In this document: positions 53,182 through 60,976 of the stretch, piece by piece
How positions within the stretch are numbered: the stretch's first letter is position 1
Layout of the letters: each line of letters starts with the position of its first letter
Origin: Tahibacter soli
GTDB lineage: Bacteria; Pseudomonadota; Gammaproteobacteria; Xanthomonadales; Rhodanobacteraceae
NCBI RefSeq assembly: GCF_025717065.2
Contig: NZ_JAOVZO020000003.1
Location: 1 to 64,000, forward strand
Direction: 5' to 3'
Length of the DNA stretch: 64,000 nt
The notes under the pieces: generated by a model
Databases searched by the model: none
Told to the model about the DNA's origin: nothing
The model's input: only the letters and a program-made list of their open reading frames with translations
Program-made: the position numbers and the translations under genes

Positions 53182-54804
53182 ATGAGCCGTACCCCGTTGA
53201 TGCGCGTGCTGCGGCGCGCGTTTTCCGTTGCGCGCGCGTCGCAGACCGGCGCCGTGCCGCTCGACGAAACCATCGCGCGCGCGTTCGAAGCGCGCGCCGA
53301 CGCCTCTCGCCGGCGCTTCCTGCGCCAGGGCGCGACGGCCGCGGCGGCGCTGACGCTCGCGTCGTGCCGCCATATCCCGTTGTATACGCCGCCGACGGAG
53401 GAAGACGTCGTCGTGGTCGGCGGCGGCATCGCCGGCCTCACGGCCGCGTGGCGCCTGCGGCAGGCCGGCGTCGGCGCGACCGTGTACGAGGCGCAGAACC
53501 GCATCGGCGGTCGCATCCTGAGCCTCGCGGGCCATTTCGCCGACGGCCAGGTGTGCGAACTCGGCGGCGAACTGATCGACACCGGCCACGCGCGCATGCG
53601 CGCGCTCGCCGACGAGTTCGGCCTGCCGCTCGACGATCTGGCGGGCACCGAGACGCCGGGTCACGACGACACGTGGTACTTCGGCGGCGCGCACCGCAGC
53701 GAGCACGAGATCATCGCCGCATTCGCGCCGATCGCGCAGGCGCTCGCGCGCGACCAGGCGATCCTCGGCGACGTCGACATCACGTACCGCACCCCGGGCG
53801 ACGCCGCCGCGTTCGACCGCCTGTCGATCGCGCAGTGGTTCGACGCGAACGGCGTGTCGGGCTGGATGCGCACCCTGCTCGACGTCGCGTACACGACCGA
53901 GATGGGCCTCGAGTGCGACGAGCAGTCGGCGCTCAACCTTCTGACGTTCATCGACGCCGGCACCGACGCGTTCCGCATCTTCGGCGAGAGCGACGAGCGC
54001 TATCACGTGCGTGGCGGCAACGACCGCATTCCCACGGCGATCGCCAAGCACCTGTCCGGCGCGATCGAAACCGGCGCGGCGCTCGAGGCGATCGCACAGG
54101 ACAGCAGCGGCGGCTATCGCCTGACGTTCCGCCGCGGTTCGTCGAGCGTCGACGTGCGCGCGAAGCAGGTGGTGCTGGCGATTCCGTTGACCACCTTGCG
54201 GCAGGTGCAGCTGTCGGTCGAACTGCCGCCGGTGGAACAGCGCGCGCTGGCGCAGCTGCGCTACGGCACTAACGCGAAGCTCATGATCGGCGTGAACGAG
54301 CGCGTGTGGCGCACGCGCGCGCGCGGCAACGGCAGTCTGATGTGCGATCTCGCGCCGCAGACGACGTGGGAAACGAGCCGCCAGCAGGCCGGCAGCGCCG
54401 GTATCCTGACCAACTTCACGGGCGGCCGGCACGGCCTGGCGATTGGCGAGGGCACGCCGAAGCAGCAGGCCGACCGCGCGGTGGCCGAACTCGATCGCGT
54501 GTTTCCGGGGCTCGCGTCGGCGCGCGCGGGCGCGCGCGAGGCGCGCTTCCACTGGCCGACGCATCCGTGGGCGCGGGGCAGCTATCTGTGCTTCGCGCCG
54601 GGACAGTGGACGACGCTGCGCGGCGCGTTCGGCGAGCCGGCCGGCAATCTTTTCTTCGCCGGCGAACACTGCTCGCTCGACAACCAGGGCTTCATGGAAG
54701 GCGGCGTCGAGTCGGGCGAGGCGGCGGCGCAGCAGGTACTCGCGGCGCGCGGCGTCGCGAAGACGGCCGGGCTAGCGCACGTCGCGCAGCGCGTCGTCGG
54801 GTAG
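53182..54804 (+). CDS. Exported flavin-containing amine oxidase
   Basis: A 540-residue FAD enzyme of the monoamine oxidase/phytoene-desaturase group. A Tat-type signal, SRRRFLRQGATAAAALTLAS, is preceded by about 40 residues and ends before a Cys (TLASC) that could be lipidated. The Rossmann motif is VVVVGGGIAGLTAAW near 76-90, then GGRILSLAGHFADG. The closing FAD motif is NLFFAGEHCSLDNQGFMEGG. A GGGAGG site precedes the ATG. The substrate is probably an amine; the amidotransferase upstream suggests polyamine or gamma-glutamyl-amine use, but this is inference. Its 3' end overlaps the convergent TIGR03032 gene by 33 bases. Confidence 0.9.
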   Translation: MSRTPLMRVLRRAFSVARASQTGAVPLDETIARAFEARADASRRRFLRQGATAAAALTLASCRHIPLYTPPTEEDVVVVGGGIAGLTAAWRLRQAGVGATVYEAQNRIGGRILSLAGHFADGQVCELGGELIDTGHARMRALADEFGLPLDDLAGTETPGHDDTWYFGGAHRSEHEIIAAFAPIAQALARDQAILGDVDITYRTPGDAAAFDRLSIAQWFDANGVSGWMRTLLDVAYTTEMGLECDEQSALNLLTFIDAGTDAFRIFGESDERYHVRGGNDRIPTAIAKHLSGAIETGAALEAIAQDSSGGYRLTFRRGSSSVDVRAKQVVLAIPLTTLRQVQLSVELPPVEQRALAQLRYGTNAKLMIGVNERVWRTRARGNGSLMCDLAPQTTWETSRQQAGSAGILTNFTGGRHGLAIGEGTPKQQADRAVAELDRVFPGLASARAGAREARFHWPTHPWARGSYLCFAPGQWTTLRGAFGEPAGNLFFAGEHCSLDNQGFMEGGVESGEAAAQQVLAARGVAKTAGLAHVAQRVVG

Positions 54805-55821
54805 CGCGTACGACGACGCGAGCAGGTCGCCGTCGAACACGATTTCGGGATACGCGACGCCGTGCAGCGCGTGCACGGCGAAGATTTCCTGCACGCCGCC
54901 GGTGAACTTCACGAACGCGAGCGTCGCGCCGGTGCCGGTGTGCACGGCCCATACGCCGGACAGCCGCTCGGCGTTGTCCTGCGTGATCGGAATATCGGTG
55001 AACGCGTTCGTCTCGCGCAGCTGCGACAGGCCGATCAGCGCGACGGGACCGGCGAAGTCGAGCCCGCGCGCGAAGCCCGGCACGCGCGCGACGTCGGTCT
55101 TCGCGCCGGTGGCCGGGTCGATCGTCACGAGCGCGCCGCGGCCCGATTCGAGCAGCCACAGGCGGCCGTCGTGCCAGCGCGGCGAATGCGGCATCGACAG
55201 ACCGCGCGCGAGTATTTCGGACGTTTTTACGTCCATCACGACGCCGCCGTCGCGCTTGTTCTCGCGCCAGCCCTGCGGCGTCGCCGTCGCGCCGAGCGCG
55301 GTGACGTAGCGCGGTTCGCCGTCGCGCATGCCCAGGCCGTTCAAGTGACAGCGATCCTCCGCCGCGTAGCCCGGTACGAACGGCGGGCGCCAGCGCGGCA
55401 CGAAGCTCGACGCTTCGTCGAGCGTGCACAGGCACGAGAACAGCGTGTTGACGAACCACAGCTTGCCGGCGCCGTCGAACGCCATTTCGTGGATGTCGAT
55501 CGCGCCGGTGACGTGGCGCCGGCGCATCAGATACACCGCGTCGTGGCGCGGTGGATCGGCGAGCCGCCGCGCTGCCGCCGGCATATTGTAAAACTCCACT
55601 ATTTCCGACGCCGCGCCGAGCGCGAGCCGGTTGCGGTCGGCGGCAAGGCCCATCGGCCGCGCGAACGTGCGGTAGTGCGTATTGAGCACGCCGCCGTCGG
55701 GGCGCAGCACGACGAGCTTGCCGGCCTGGTAGGTCGTGACGAGCACGCTCGCGCGCAGCTCCGACAGCAGCGCGGGAAAGTTCGCGGTGTGGACGCTCGC
55801 GAGCGTGTCGTCGTTCGTCAT
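54772..55821 (-). CDS. TIGR03032-family protein
   Basis: A 349-residue protein of the TIGR03032 family: TTYQAGKLVVLR, YRTFARPMGLAADRNRLALG, and IDIHEMAFDGAGKLWFVNTL followed by FSCLCTLDEASSF. It appears to be a beta-propeller, with no signal peptide. Function unknown; relatives often lie beside secreted or glycosylated proteins. It lies 3 bases downstream of the secreted beta-helix gene, so they are one transcript. Confidence 0.88.
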   Translation of the reverse strand: MTNDDTLASVHTANFPALLSELRASVLVTTYQAGKLVVLRPDGGVLNTHYRTFARPMGLAADRNRLALGAASEIVEFYNMPAAARRLADPPRHDAVYLMRRRHVTGAIDIHEMAFDGAGKLWFVNTLFSCLCTLDEASSFVPRWRPPFVPGYAAEDRCHLNGLGMRDGEPRYVTALGATATPQGWRENKRDGGVVMDVKTSEILARGLSMPHSPRWHDGRLWLLESGRGALVTIDPATGAKTDVARVPGFARGLDFAGPVALIGLSQLRETNAFTDIPITQDNAERLSGVWAVHTGTGATLAFVKFTGGVQEIFAVHALHGVAYPEIVFDGDLLASSYALPDDALRDVR

Positions 55822-55824
55822 CGG

Positions 55825-57657
55825 TCAGTTCTGCGTCTCGAACCCGCTCGTGAAGATCGTATCGGGCGTCGGCTGCGCCTCGTACGCGCCGATGTCGGCC
55901 GCCGCGCCCGAAACGCGCACCCAGAACGCGCCGCGCTGATCGTACGCGAGCCCGCCCGCGCTGCCCGCGTCGATCGCCGGGCTCGTCGCGGCGAGCGCGT
56001 GCGTCTTCGTCGGGCCGCCGTTGTCGGCGAGCGGCGCGAGTTGCGGATCGGCCGTCAGCGTGTCGCCCGGCAGGTCGGCCGGCGAATTCGCGTTCGGGAT
56101 CAGGTTCTTCGAGCCGGTGACGATCTTCGGGAACGACCACAGGTTCGTCGCGGTGCCGTTCGTCGAGTTGTTCGCGACGATCGTCGAGTCGAGCCGGATG
56201 CCGTACGTGTACTCGGTGCCGCTGATGCCGGCGCCGCGGCGCGTGGCGGTGTTGAACGCGATCGTGGAATTGGCGAACTCGAAGTTGCCGCCGTCGGCCA
56301 TGATGCCGCCGCCTTCGCGCGCGGTATTGCCCGAGATCGTCGAGTTGATCACGCGCGTGGGCTGCGGCGCGTATTCGCCGAACAGGATGTTGATGCCGCC
56401 GCCGTCGGCGCCCGACGTGTTGCCGGTGATGGACGAATCCACGAGCTGCACCGACGTGCCGAAGCCGAGGATGCCGCCGCCGGCTTCGTCGATGCCCGCG
56501 TCGTTCGCGCCGACGTTGTTCTCGATGCGCGTGCGCGCGATCGAAAGCACGCTGCGATCCGGGCCGATCATTCCGCCGCCGGCCGAGTCGGCATGATTGC
56601 CGCTGATCGTGCTGTCCGTGATTTCCGCCGTGACGGATTCGCCGCCGGTGAAGAAGCGAAAGCCGCCCGCGCCGCCGTAGTGATTCGTCGACGTGACGGT
56701 GTTGTCGGCGACCGTGACGCGCGAGAGCCGCGCGTCGCCGATGACGATGCCGCCGCCGCCCTGCGGCGCGCACACGCCGCACTCGGAAATGTTGGTGTTG
56801 CCGCTGACGGTCGACGCGACGAGGTCGAGCGAGGCCACCGGCGAGCCCTGTTCGCGCGAGCCGACCGACAGACCGCCGCCGAACACCTCGTAGCTGTCCG
56901 ACTTCGCCGTGTTGCCGGTGATCGTGGCGTTGCGCAGCGTCGTCGGGCCGTGCGCGTGGATGCCGCCGCCCTGCGCGACGTTGCCGAACTGCGCGGCCGG
57001 TTCGGCCAGATGCGTGTGCGCGGTGTTGCCGGTGACGACGACGTCGGCGCCGTCGAGATTGCCGCCGACGAAGATGCCGCCGCCGAAGACGCGGCCGGTG
57101 CCGTCGACGCGGCTGCCGGTGATGCGCACGTTCGCGAGCGTCGCGTTGCCCATCGCCGCGACCGCGCCGCCGCGCGCGCCGTCGACGGCGTTGCCGCCGG
57201 CAGCGCAGGCGTCGAGCGCCACGTTGGTCAGCGACAGGTCGGCCTGGCTCACGACGCAGCCGCCGACGTCGCCGGCGCGCCCGTTCGACAGCGCGAGGTT
57301 TTCGAGCGTCAGCCGGCCCGAGCCCGCATGCGAGAACACGCGGTCGGCGCCGCTGCCGGCGATCGAGAAGTTCTGTGCCGCGCCCGCGCGGACCGTCAGG
57401 TCGGCGATGCCGTTCGTCTGCAGCGCGCTCGCGAGCGAAATCGCGTTGCAGGAAAGGCCGGAAAGATCGATGACGTCGCTGCTGCCGGCCGCCGCGACCG
57501 AGGCGCGCAGGCTGCCGGCGCCCGAGTCGTCGCAGTTGACGACGGCCGGTGCCGCGAGCGCGAGCGCGGTCGGTGCGAGCAGCGCGACGGCGAGGCACGC
57601 GGCGAGCGGACGCCGTGCATGACGGCGGGAGCGGGGGAGGCGGGTGTTCGACATCAT
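55825..57657 (-). CDS. Secreted parallel-beta-helix protein with F-x-x-G-F-E tail
   Basis: A 610-residue exported protein. The signal peptide lies in RPLAACLAVALLAPTALALA. The mature region is a right-handed parallel beta-helix of the 'choice-of-anchor Q' type, with repeats such as VRITGSRVDGTGRVFGGGIF, ATITGNTAKSDSYEVFGGGL and STISGNHADSAGGGMIGP. The closing block is LAPLADNGGPTKTHALAATS, then PAIDAGSAGG and DIGAYEAQP, followed by the short tail DTIFTSGFETQN. Likely cell-surface or polymer-associated, with no catalytic residues obvious. The next gene downstream on this strand is TIGR03032. A CadC-like regulator lies upstream. Confidence 0.9.
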   Translation of the reverse strand: MMSNTRLPRSRRHARRPLAACLAVALLAPTALALAAPAVVNCDDSGAGSLRASVAAAGSSDVIDLSGLSCNAISLASALQTNGIADLTVRAGAAQNFSIAGSGADRVFSHAGSGRLTLENLALSNGRAGDVGGCVVSQADLSLTNVALDACAAGGNAVDGARGGAVAAMGNATLANVRITGSRVDGTGRVFGGGIFVGGNLDGADVVVTGNTAHTHLAEPAAQFGNVAQGGGIHAHGPTTLRNATITGNTAKSDSYEVFGGGLSVGSREQGSPVASLDLVASTVSGNTNISECGVCAPQGGGGIVIGDARLSRVTVADNTVTSTNHYGGAGGFRFFTGGESVTAEITDSTISGNHADSAGGGMIGPDRSVLSIARTRIENNVGANDAGIDEAGGGILGFGTSVQLVDSSITGNTSGADGGGINILFGEYAPQPTRVINSTISGNTAREGGGIMADGGNFEFANSTIAFNTATRRGAGISGTEYTYGIRLDSTIVANNSTNGTATNLWSFPKIVTGSKNLIPNANSPADLPGDTLTADPQLAPLADNGGPTKTHALAATSPAIDAGSAGGLAYDQRGAFWVRVSGAAADIGAYEAQPTPDTIFTSGFETQN

Positions 57658-57769
57658 GGACTCCGAGACAAGGTGATGCGCATGGCGACGCGGTGCCGCC
57701 CGGCGATCCGAGCATCGCGGCGTTCGTTCCGGGCAGCCATGCCGGCGCTGTTCCGTTTCCGTTCCGCGG

Positions 57770-57854
57770 CCGTTCGGCCGCCGTTCGGCCGCCGCTCGGC
57801 GGCGTCGCCGCGCGGTTGCGGCCTCAACGCGCGTTAGCAGCCTCAACGCGCGTT
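57770..57854. repeat. Short GC-rich palindrome and direct repeat
   Basis: GGCCGTTCGGCCGCCGTTCG forms overlapping palindromes at about 57770-57803. A 15-base direct repeat GCCTCAACGCGCGTT occurs at 57821-57835 and 57840-57854; the second copy overlaps the stop of the regulator gene. It looks like a small local duplication. Confidence 0.6.
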
Positions 57855-60221
57855 CGCCGCCGCGCCGGCGAGGCCGGGCGGCTGCGCGTCGGGCACGGGC
57901 CGCTCGCCCGCGAGCTGCCGCACGCGCGCGAGCGCCGACGCGGCGGCGTCGGCGCGGCCCAGCGCGCGATACAGGCGCCACTGCGCGAGCGCGCTGTCGT
58001 AGTCCCGATCGGCGTAGCGCGCGATCAGCCCGACGACGACCGCGGCGCGGTCGAGCCGGCCCGCGTCGATCAGGAATCCGGCGTACGACGTCGCGACGAG
58101 CGCCTGCGTGTCGGCACGGCCCTGCGCGCCGGCGAGCGTCAGCGCCGATTCGTAGGCGGCCGTCGCGGCGTCGGTATCGCGGTCGGCGGCGGCCTGCTCG
58201 GCCTGCGCCACGCCGGCGGCGACGCCGACCGCCGGCTGCACGCTGCCGCGCGCCCATCCGGCCAGGAGCTGCGTCTGCGCGCGCGCCTGGTCGTCGTGCG
58301 CGAGCCGGCGCAGCGCGCGCACGGCCGTCAGCGACGCGATCGCCCGCGCGCTCGCGAGTTCCGGCGATGTCAGCGCCGCGCTCGCGCGCTGCGCGAGCAG
58401 CACGGCGTTCGCGTCGTGGCCGGCCTCGTAGTCGAGCCGCGCGAGCGCCGCGCGGGCCAGGGCCGCTTCGACCGAGTCGTCGGCGGCGCCCGCGCTGCCG
58501 ACGACCTCGTCGTACAGCCCGCGCGACTCGCCGAGCCGGCCGTTGTCCGCGAGCGCCGACGCGCGCGCGATCGTGTAGCGCGCGCGCAGCGCCGGGTCGC
58601 TGATGCGGTGGCGTTCCGACCAGCCGAGTTCCGCCGTCTTGAGCGCCTCGAGCGGATCGAGCAGTGCCAGATGCGCCTCGACCTCGTTGATCAGCGACAC
58701 GACGAATTCGGTGAACATGCCGAAGCGCTGGAACTGCCGGCCCGCGCGTTCGAAGCCGGGCAGCGCCTCGGCCGGCCGGCCCGAACTCATTTCGACGACG
58801 CTCTCGTTGCCGTCGACGATCGCGAGCAGCAGCGGATCGCCGGCCGCGCCGAGCACGACGCGCGCACGCGAGAAATCGGCGAGCGCGGGCTCGCGGCGCA
58901 CTTCGCGCGCATGGATCACGCCGCGGTGGTGATACGCGCGGCCGAGCGCGATCGGTTCGTTGCGCGACTGCAGAAGGTCGATGGCCTCGTCGCACGCGCG
59001 CATCGCCGCGTCCATGTGCGCCGTGCGCGACTCGACGACGCACAGCGCCTCGAGCGCGCGGCCGCGCACGACCGGGTCGGTTTCGGCCGGCACGTCGGCG
59101 AGGATGGCCGCGATGTGTTCGCGCGCGGCGTCGAAGCTGCCGGCGCGCAGGTCGACCTGCACTTCGCGCAGTCGCAGCTCCGGTGCGTTTTTCAACGCGG
59201 CCGGCGCGTTCGCGACGAGCGCGCGCGCTTCGTCCATGCGATCGGACAGGCGCGCCGCGTCGACGCGTTGCACGAGTTCGGCCAGTGTCGGCGCCACCGG
59301 CGGCGCGGCCGCCGCGGAACGCCGGCCGAACAGTTCGAGCAGGCGCTCGGCGACCTCGTTCGCTGCCGCGATCGCGTTGTCGGCCTCGGCCTGCACCGCG
59401 CGGCGCGTACCGTCGGCGTCGACGAGTTCGGCACGCGCGATCCACTGCGTGCCGCGCCGCGCGAGCGCGGGCTGCACGAGATGCCGCACGTCGACCGCCC
59501 GGCGCACGGCCGCGAGTGCCGCTTCGGGCGTGGTGCCTTCGGGCGCGAGCCGCACGATGCTGTCGCTCGCGACCACGGGCAGGCCGGCGGCGCGCAGCCG
59601 CGTCGCGACGAGATCCATGAAGCCGAGCCGTAGCCACGCGTCGCCGGGCTCGGCCGCGATTTCGGCGGGCAGCACGGCGCTCGCGTCGGGCGGCGCCGCA
59701 TGCGTGTCGACGACGAGCGTGCGGTCGGCGCTCGTCGGTGCCGGCGGGCGCCAGAAGAACGCCGCGGCGATCGCGGCGAGCACGACTGCGGTCAGCGCGA
59801 TCCAGGGTGTGCGCGACTTCGCTCGCGTCGAGGATCGCGGCGTTTCGTCCGTCGGCCGTGCCGTGACCGGCGGCGGCGTGCCAGACGGCTCCGTATCGAT
59901 TGCGTCGACGGTGACTTGTGCCACCCAGTGATAGCCGAATCGCGGCACCGTGCGCAGAAACGCCTGCTCCTGCGCGTCGTCGCCGACCGCGCGCCGCGCC
60001 GCGAGCACGGCCTTGCCGAGCATCGTGTCGCTGACGCTCGCCTTGCCCCATACGGCCGAGACGAGTTCGTCGCGACCGACGGCGCGGTCGCGGTGTTCGA
60101 CGAGATACGCGATGCAATCGAACACGGTGGGTGCGAGTTCGACGCGCGCGCCGCCACGCCGCAGTTCGCGCGCGGCGACATCGAGCGTGCAGTCGCCGAA
60201 GCGGAAGCGTTGCCTGACCAT
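57843..60221 (-). CDS. CadC-like membrane transcriptional regulator with TPR-type C-terminus
   Basis: A 792-residue protein. Residues 1-105 are an OmpR-type winged helix (LAPTVFDCIAYLVEHRDRAV, RDELVSAVWGKASVSDTMLG, RTVPRFGYHW). A Pro/Thr linker follows, then a single membrane span near 140-157 (PWIALTAVVLAAIAAAFFW). The 630 remaining residues are helical repeats of TPR character (EALKTAELGWSERHR, YDEVVGSAGAADDSVEAALA). DNA binding is thus in the cytoplasm and sensing outside, as in CadC/ToxR. It lies upstream of the beta-helix protein on the same strand and is a candidate regulator of it. Confidence 0.9.
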   Translation of the reverse strand: MVRQRFRFGDCTLDVAARELRRGGARVELAPTVFDCIAYLVEHRDRAVGRDELVSAVWGKASVSDTMLGKAVLAARRAVGDDAQEQAFLRTVPRFGYHWVAQVTVDAIDTEPSGTPPPVTARPTDETPRSSTRAKSRTPWIALTAVVLAAIAAAFFWRPPAPTSADRTLVVDTHAAPPDASAVLPAEIAAEPGDAWLRLGFMDLVATRLRAAGLPVVASDSIVRLAPEGTTPEAALAAVRRAVDVRHLVQPALARRGTQWIARAELVDADGTRRAVQAEADNAIAAANEVAERLLELFGRRSAAAAPPVAPTLAELVQRVDAARLSDRMDEARALVANAPAALKNAPELRLREVQVDLRAGSFDAAREHIAAILADVPAETDPVVRGRALEALCVVESRTAHMDAAMRACDEAIDLLQSRNEPIALGRAYHHRGVIHAREVRREPALADFSRARVVLGAAGDPLLLAIVDGNESVVEMSSGRPAEALPGFERAGRQFQRFGMFTEFVVSLINEVEAHLALLDPLEALKTAELGWSERHRISDPALRARYTIARASALADNGRLGESRGLYDEVVGSAGAADDSVEAALARAALARLDYEAGHDANAVLLAQRASAALTSPELASARAIASLTAVRALRRLAHDDQARAQTQLLAGWARGSVQPAVGVAAGVAQAEQAAADRDTDAATAAYESALTLAGAQGRADTQALVATSYAGFLIDAGRLDRAAVVVGLIARYADRDYDSALAQWRLYRALGRADAAASALARVRQLAGERPVPDAQPPGLAGAAANAR

Positions 60222-60976
60222 ACGCAGAGGTTAGCTGCGCACGCGGCCGGCGCAAAGCCAAAGTCCGTCAATTCGACCAACGGACACCTTTTCCATGCGA
60301 GCGCCGTTCGCGGCGGGCGTGCGCAGGCGACGGGGCGCGGCGGTCGCGCGTGCCGCTGCCGCTCGTCGTCGTATGCGGCGAGGTGGCGCTGCGGTTTCTG
60401 CGTACGCGCCGGGGGGCGAAGGCGAAACGCGGGGGTTCGTATCGGGGGGGCGTTCCCACCGGTCCGGGGGCATGCCCTTCGGGCCTGCCTGCGTGCCGCC
60501 AGCAACCGGCGCCTTTGAATACCAGCAGGTATGTTCGCTGCGTCGCGGCCGGCAGGCTGCCCGCAACGGATAGTCGCGACCCGAAAAGATACTTGCGGGT
60601 ACGTAATTTCCGTAAAGACGCCGTGATGTCTGTTCGGATTGTCGACGCCATCGCATGGTGAATCGCGTTGAAAATACGCCACCGAATTCTTTTATGTGCC
60701 GGTGCGTGACGGGAGTGAGCGAGTTCTCTCGGTCACGAAATGCAAATTGCTATTCAACGAACCTCGATGAATCAATGGTTTCCGTTTCATCAGGGCAAAA
60801 ATTGAGAGTGCGAAGAGAATAATTTGAGGAATAGAGACGAGCTCCCTCGGCAAGCTCCGGGCCGCTCTGCCTGAACCGTATCGATGCTGACGATCTTCGC
60901 TCAGCGAGATGCGCTGGCGGATGGACTTTGTCGTCAAGCAGGCATGCGCGGTCTTGCCATCATCTAGGGGCTTTTC
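60222..60976. other. Divergent intergenic region with low-GC segment
   Basis: About 755 bases between the divergent regulator and the final giant gene. The left half is GC-rich with an open frame on the minus strand that I do not trust. From about 60590 to 60960 the base composition drops sharply (runs such as AGAGTGCGAAGAGAATAATT). It probably carries the promoter of the giant gene. No RNA gene or IS remnant is recognised. Confidence 0.55.

Noticed and set aside
49356-54272. Long plus-strand open frame crossing three real genes
   Set aside because: It is in a different frame from the DUF11, amidotransferase and amine-oxidase genes, is Arg-rich, and crosses their boundaries.
54692-57715. 1007-codon minus-strand open frame over the TIGR03032 and beta-helix genes
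   Set aside because: Out of phase with both recognised proteins and low in hydrophobic residues; a shadow frame.
60268-60651. 127-codon minus-strand frame (MASTIRTDITASLRKLRTRK)
   Set aside because: No family, no clear ribosome-binding site, Arg/Pro/Thr-rich end. Could be a dispersed non-coding repeat, so left uncalled.
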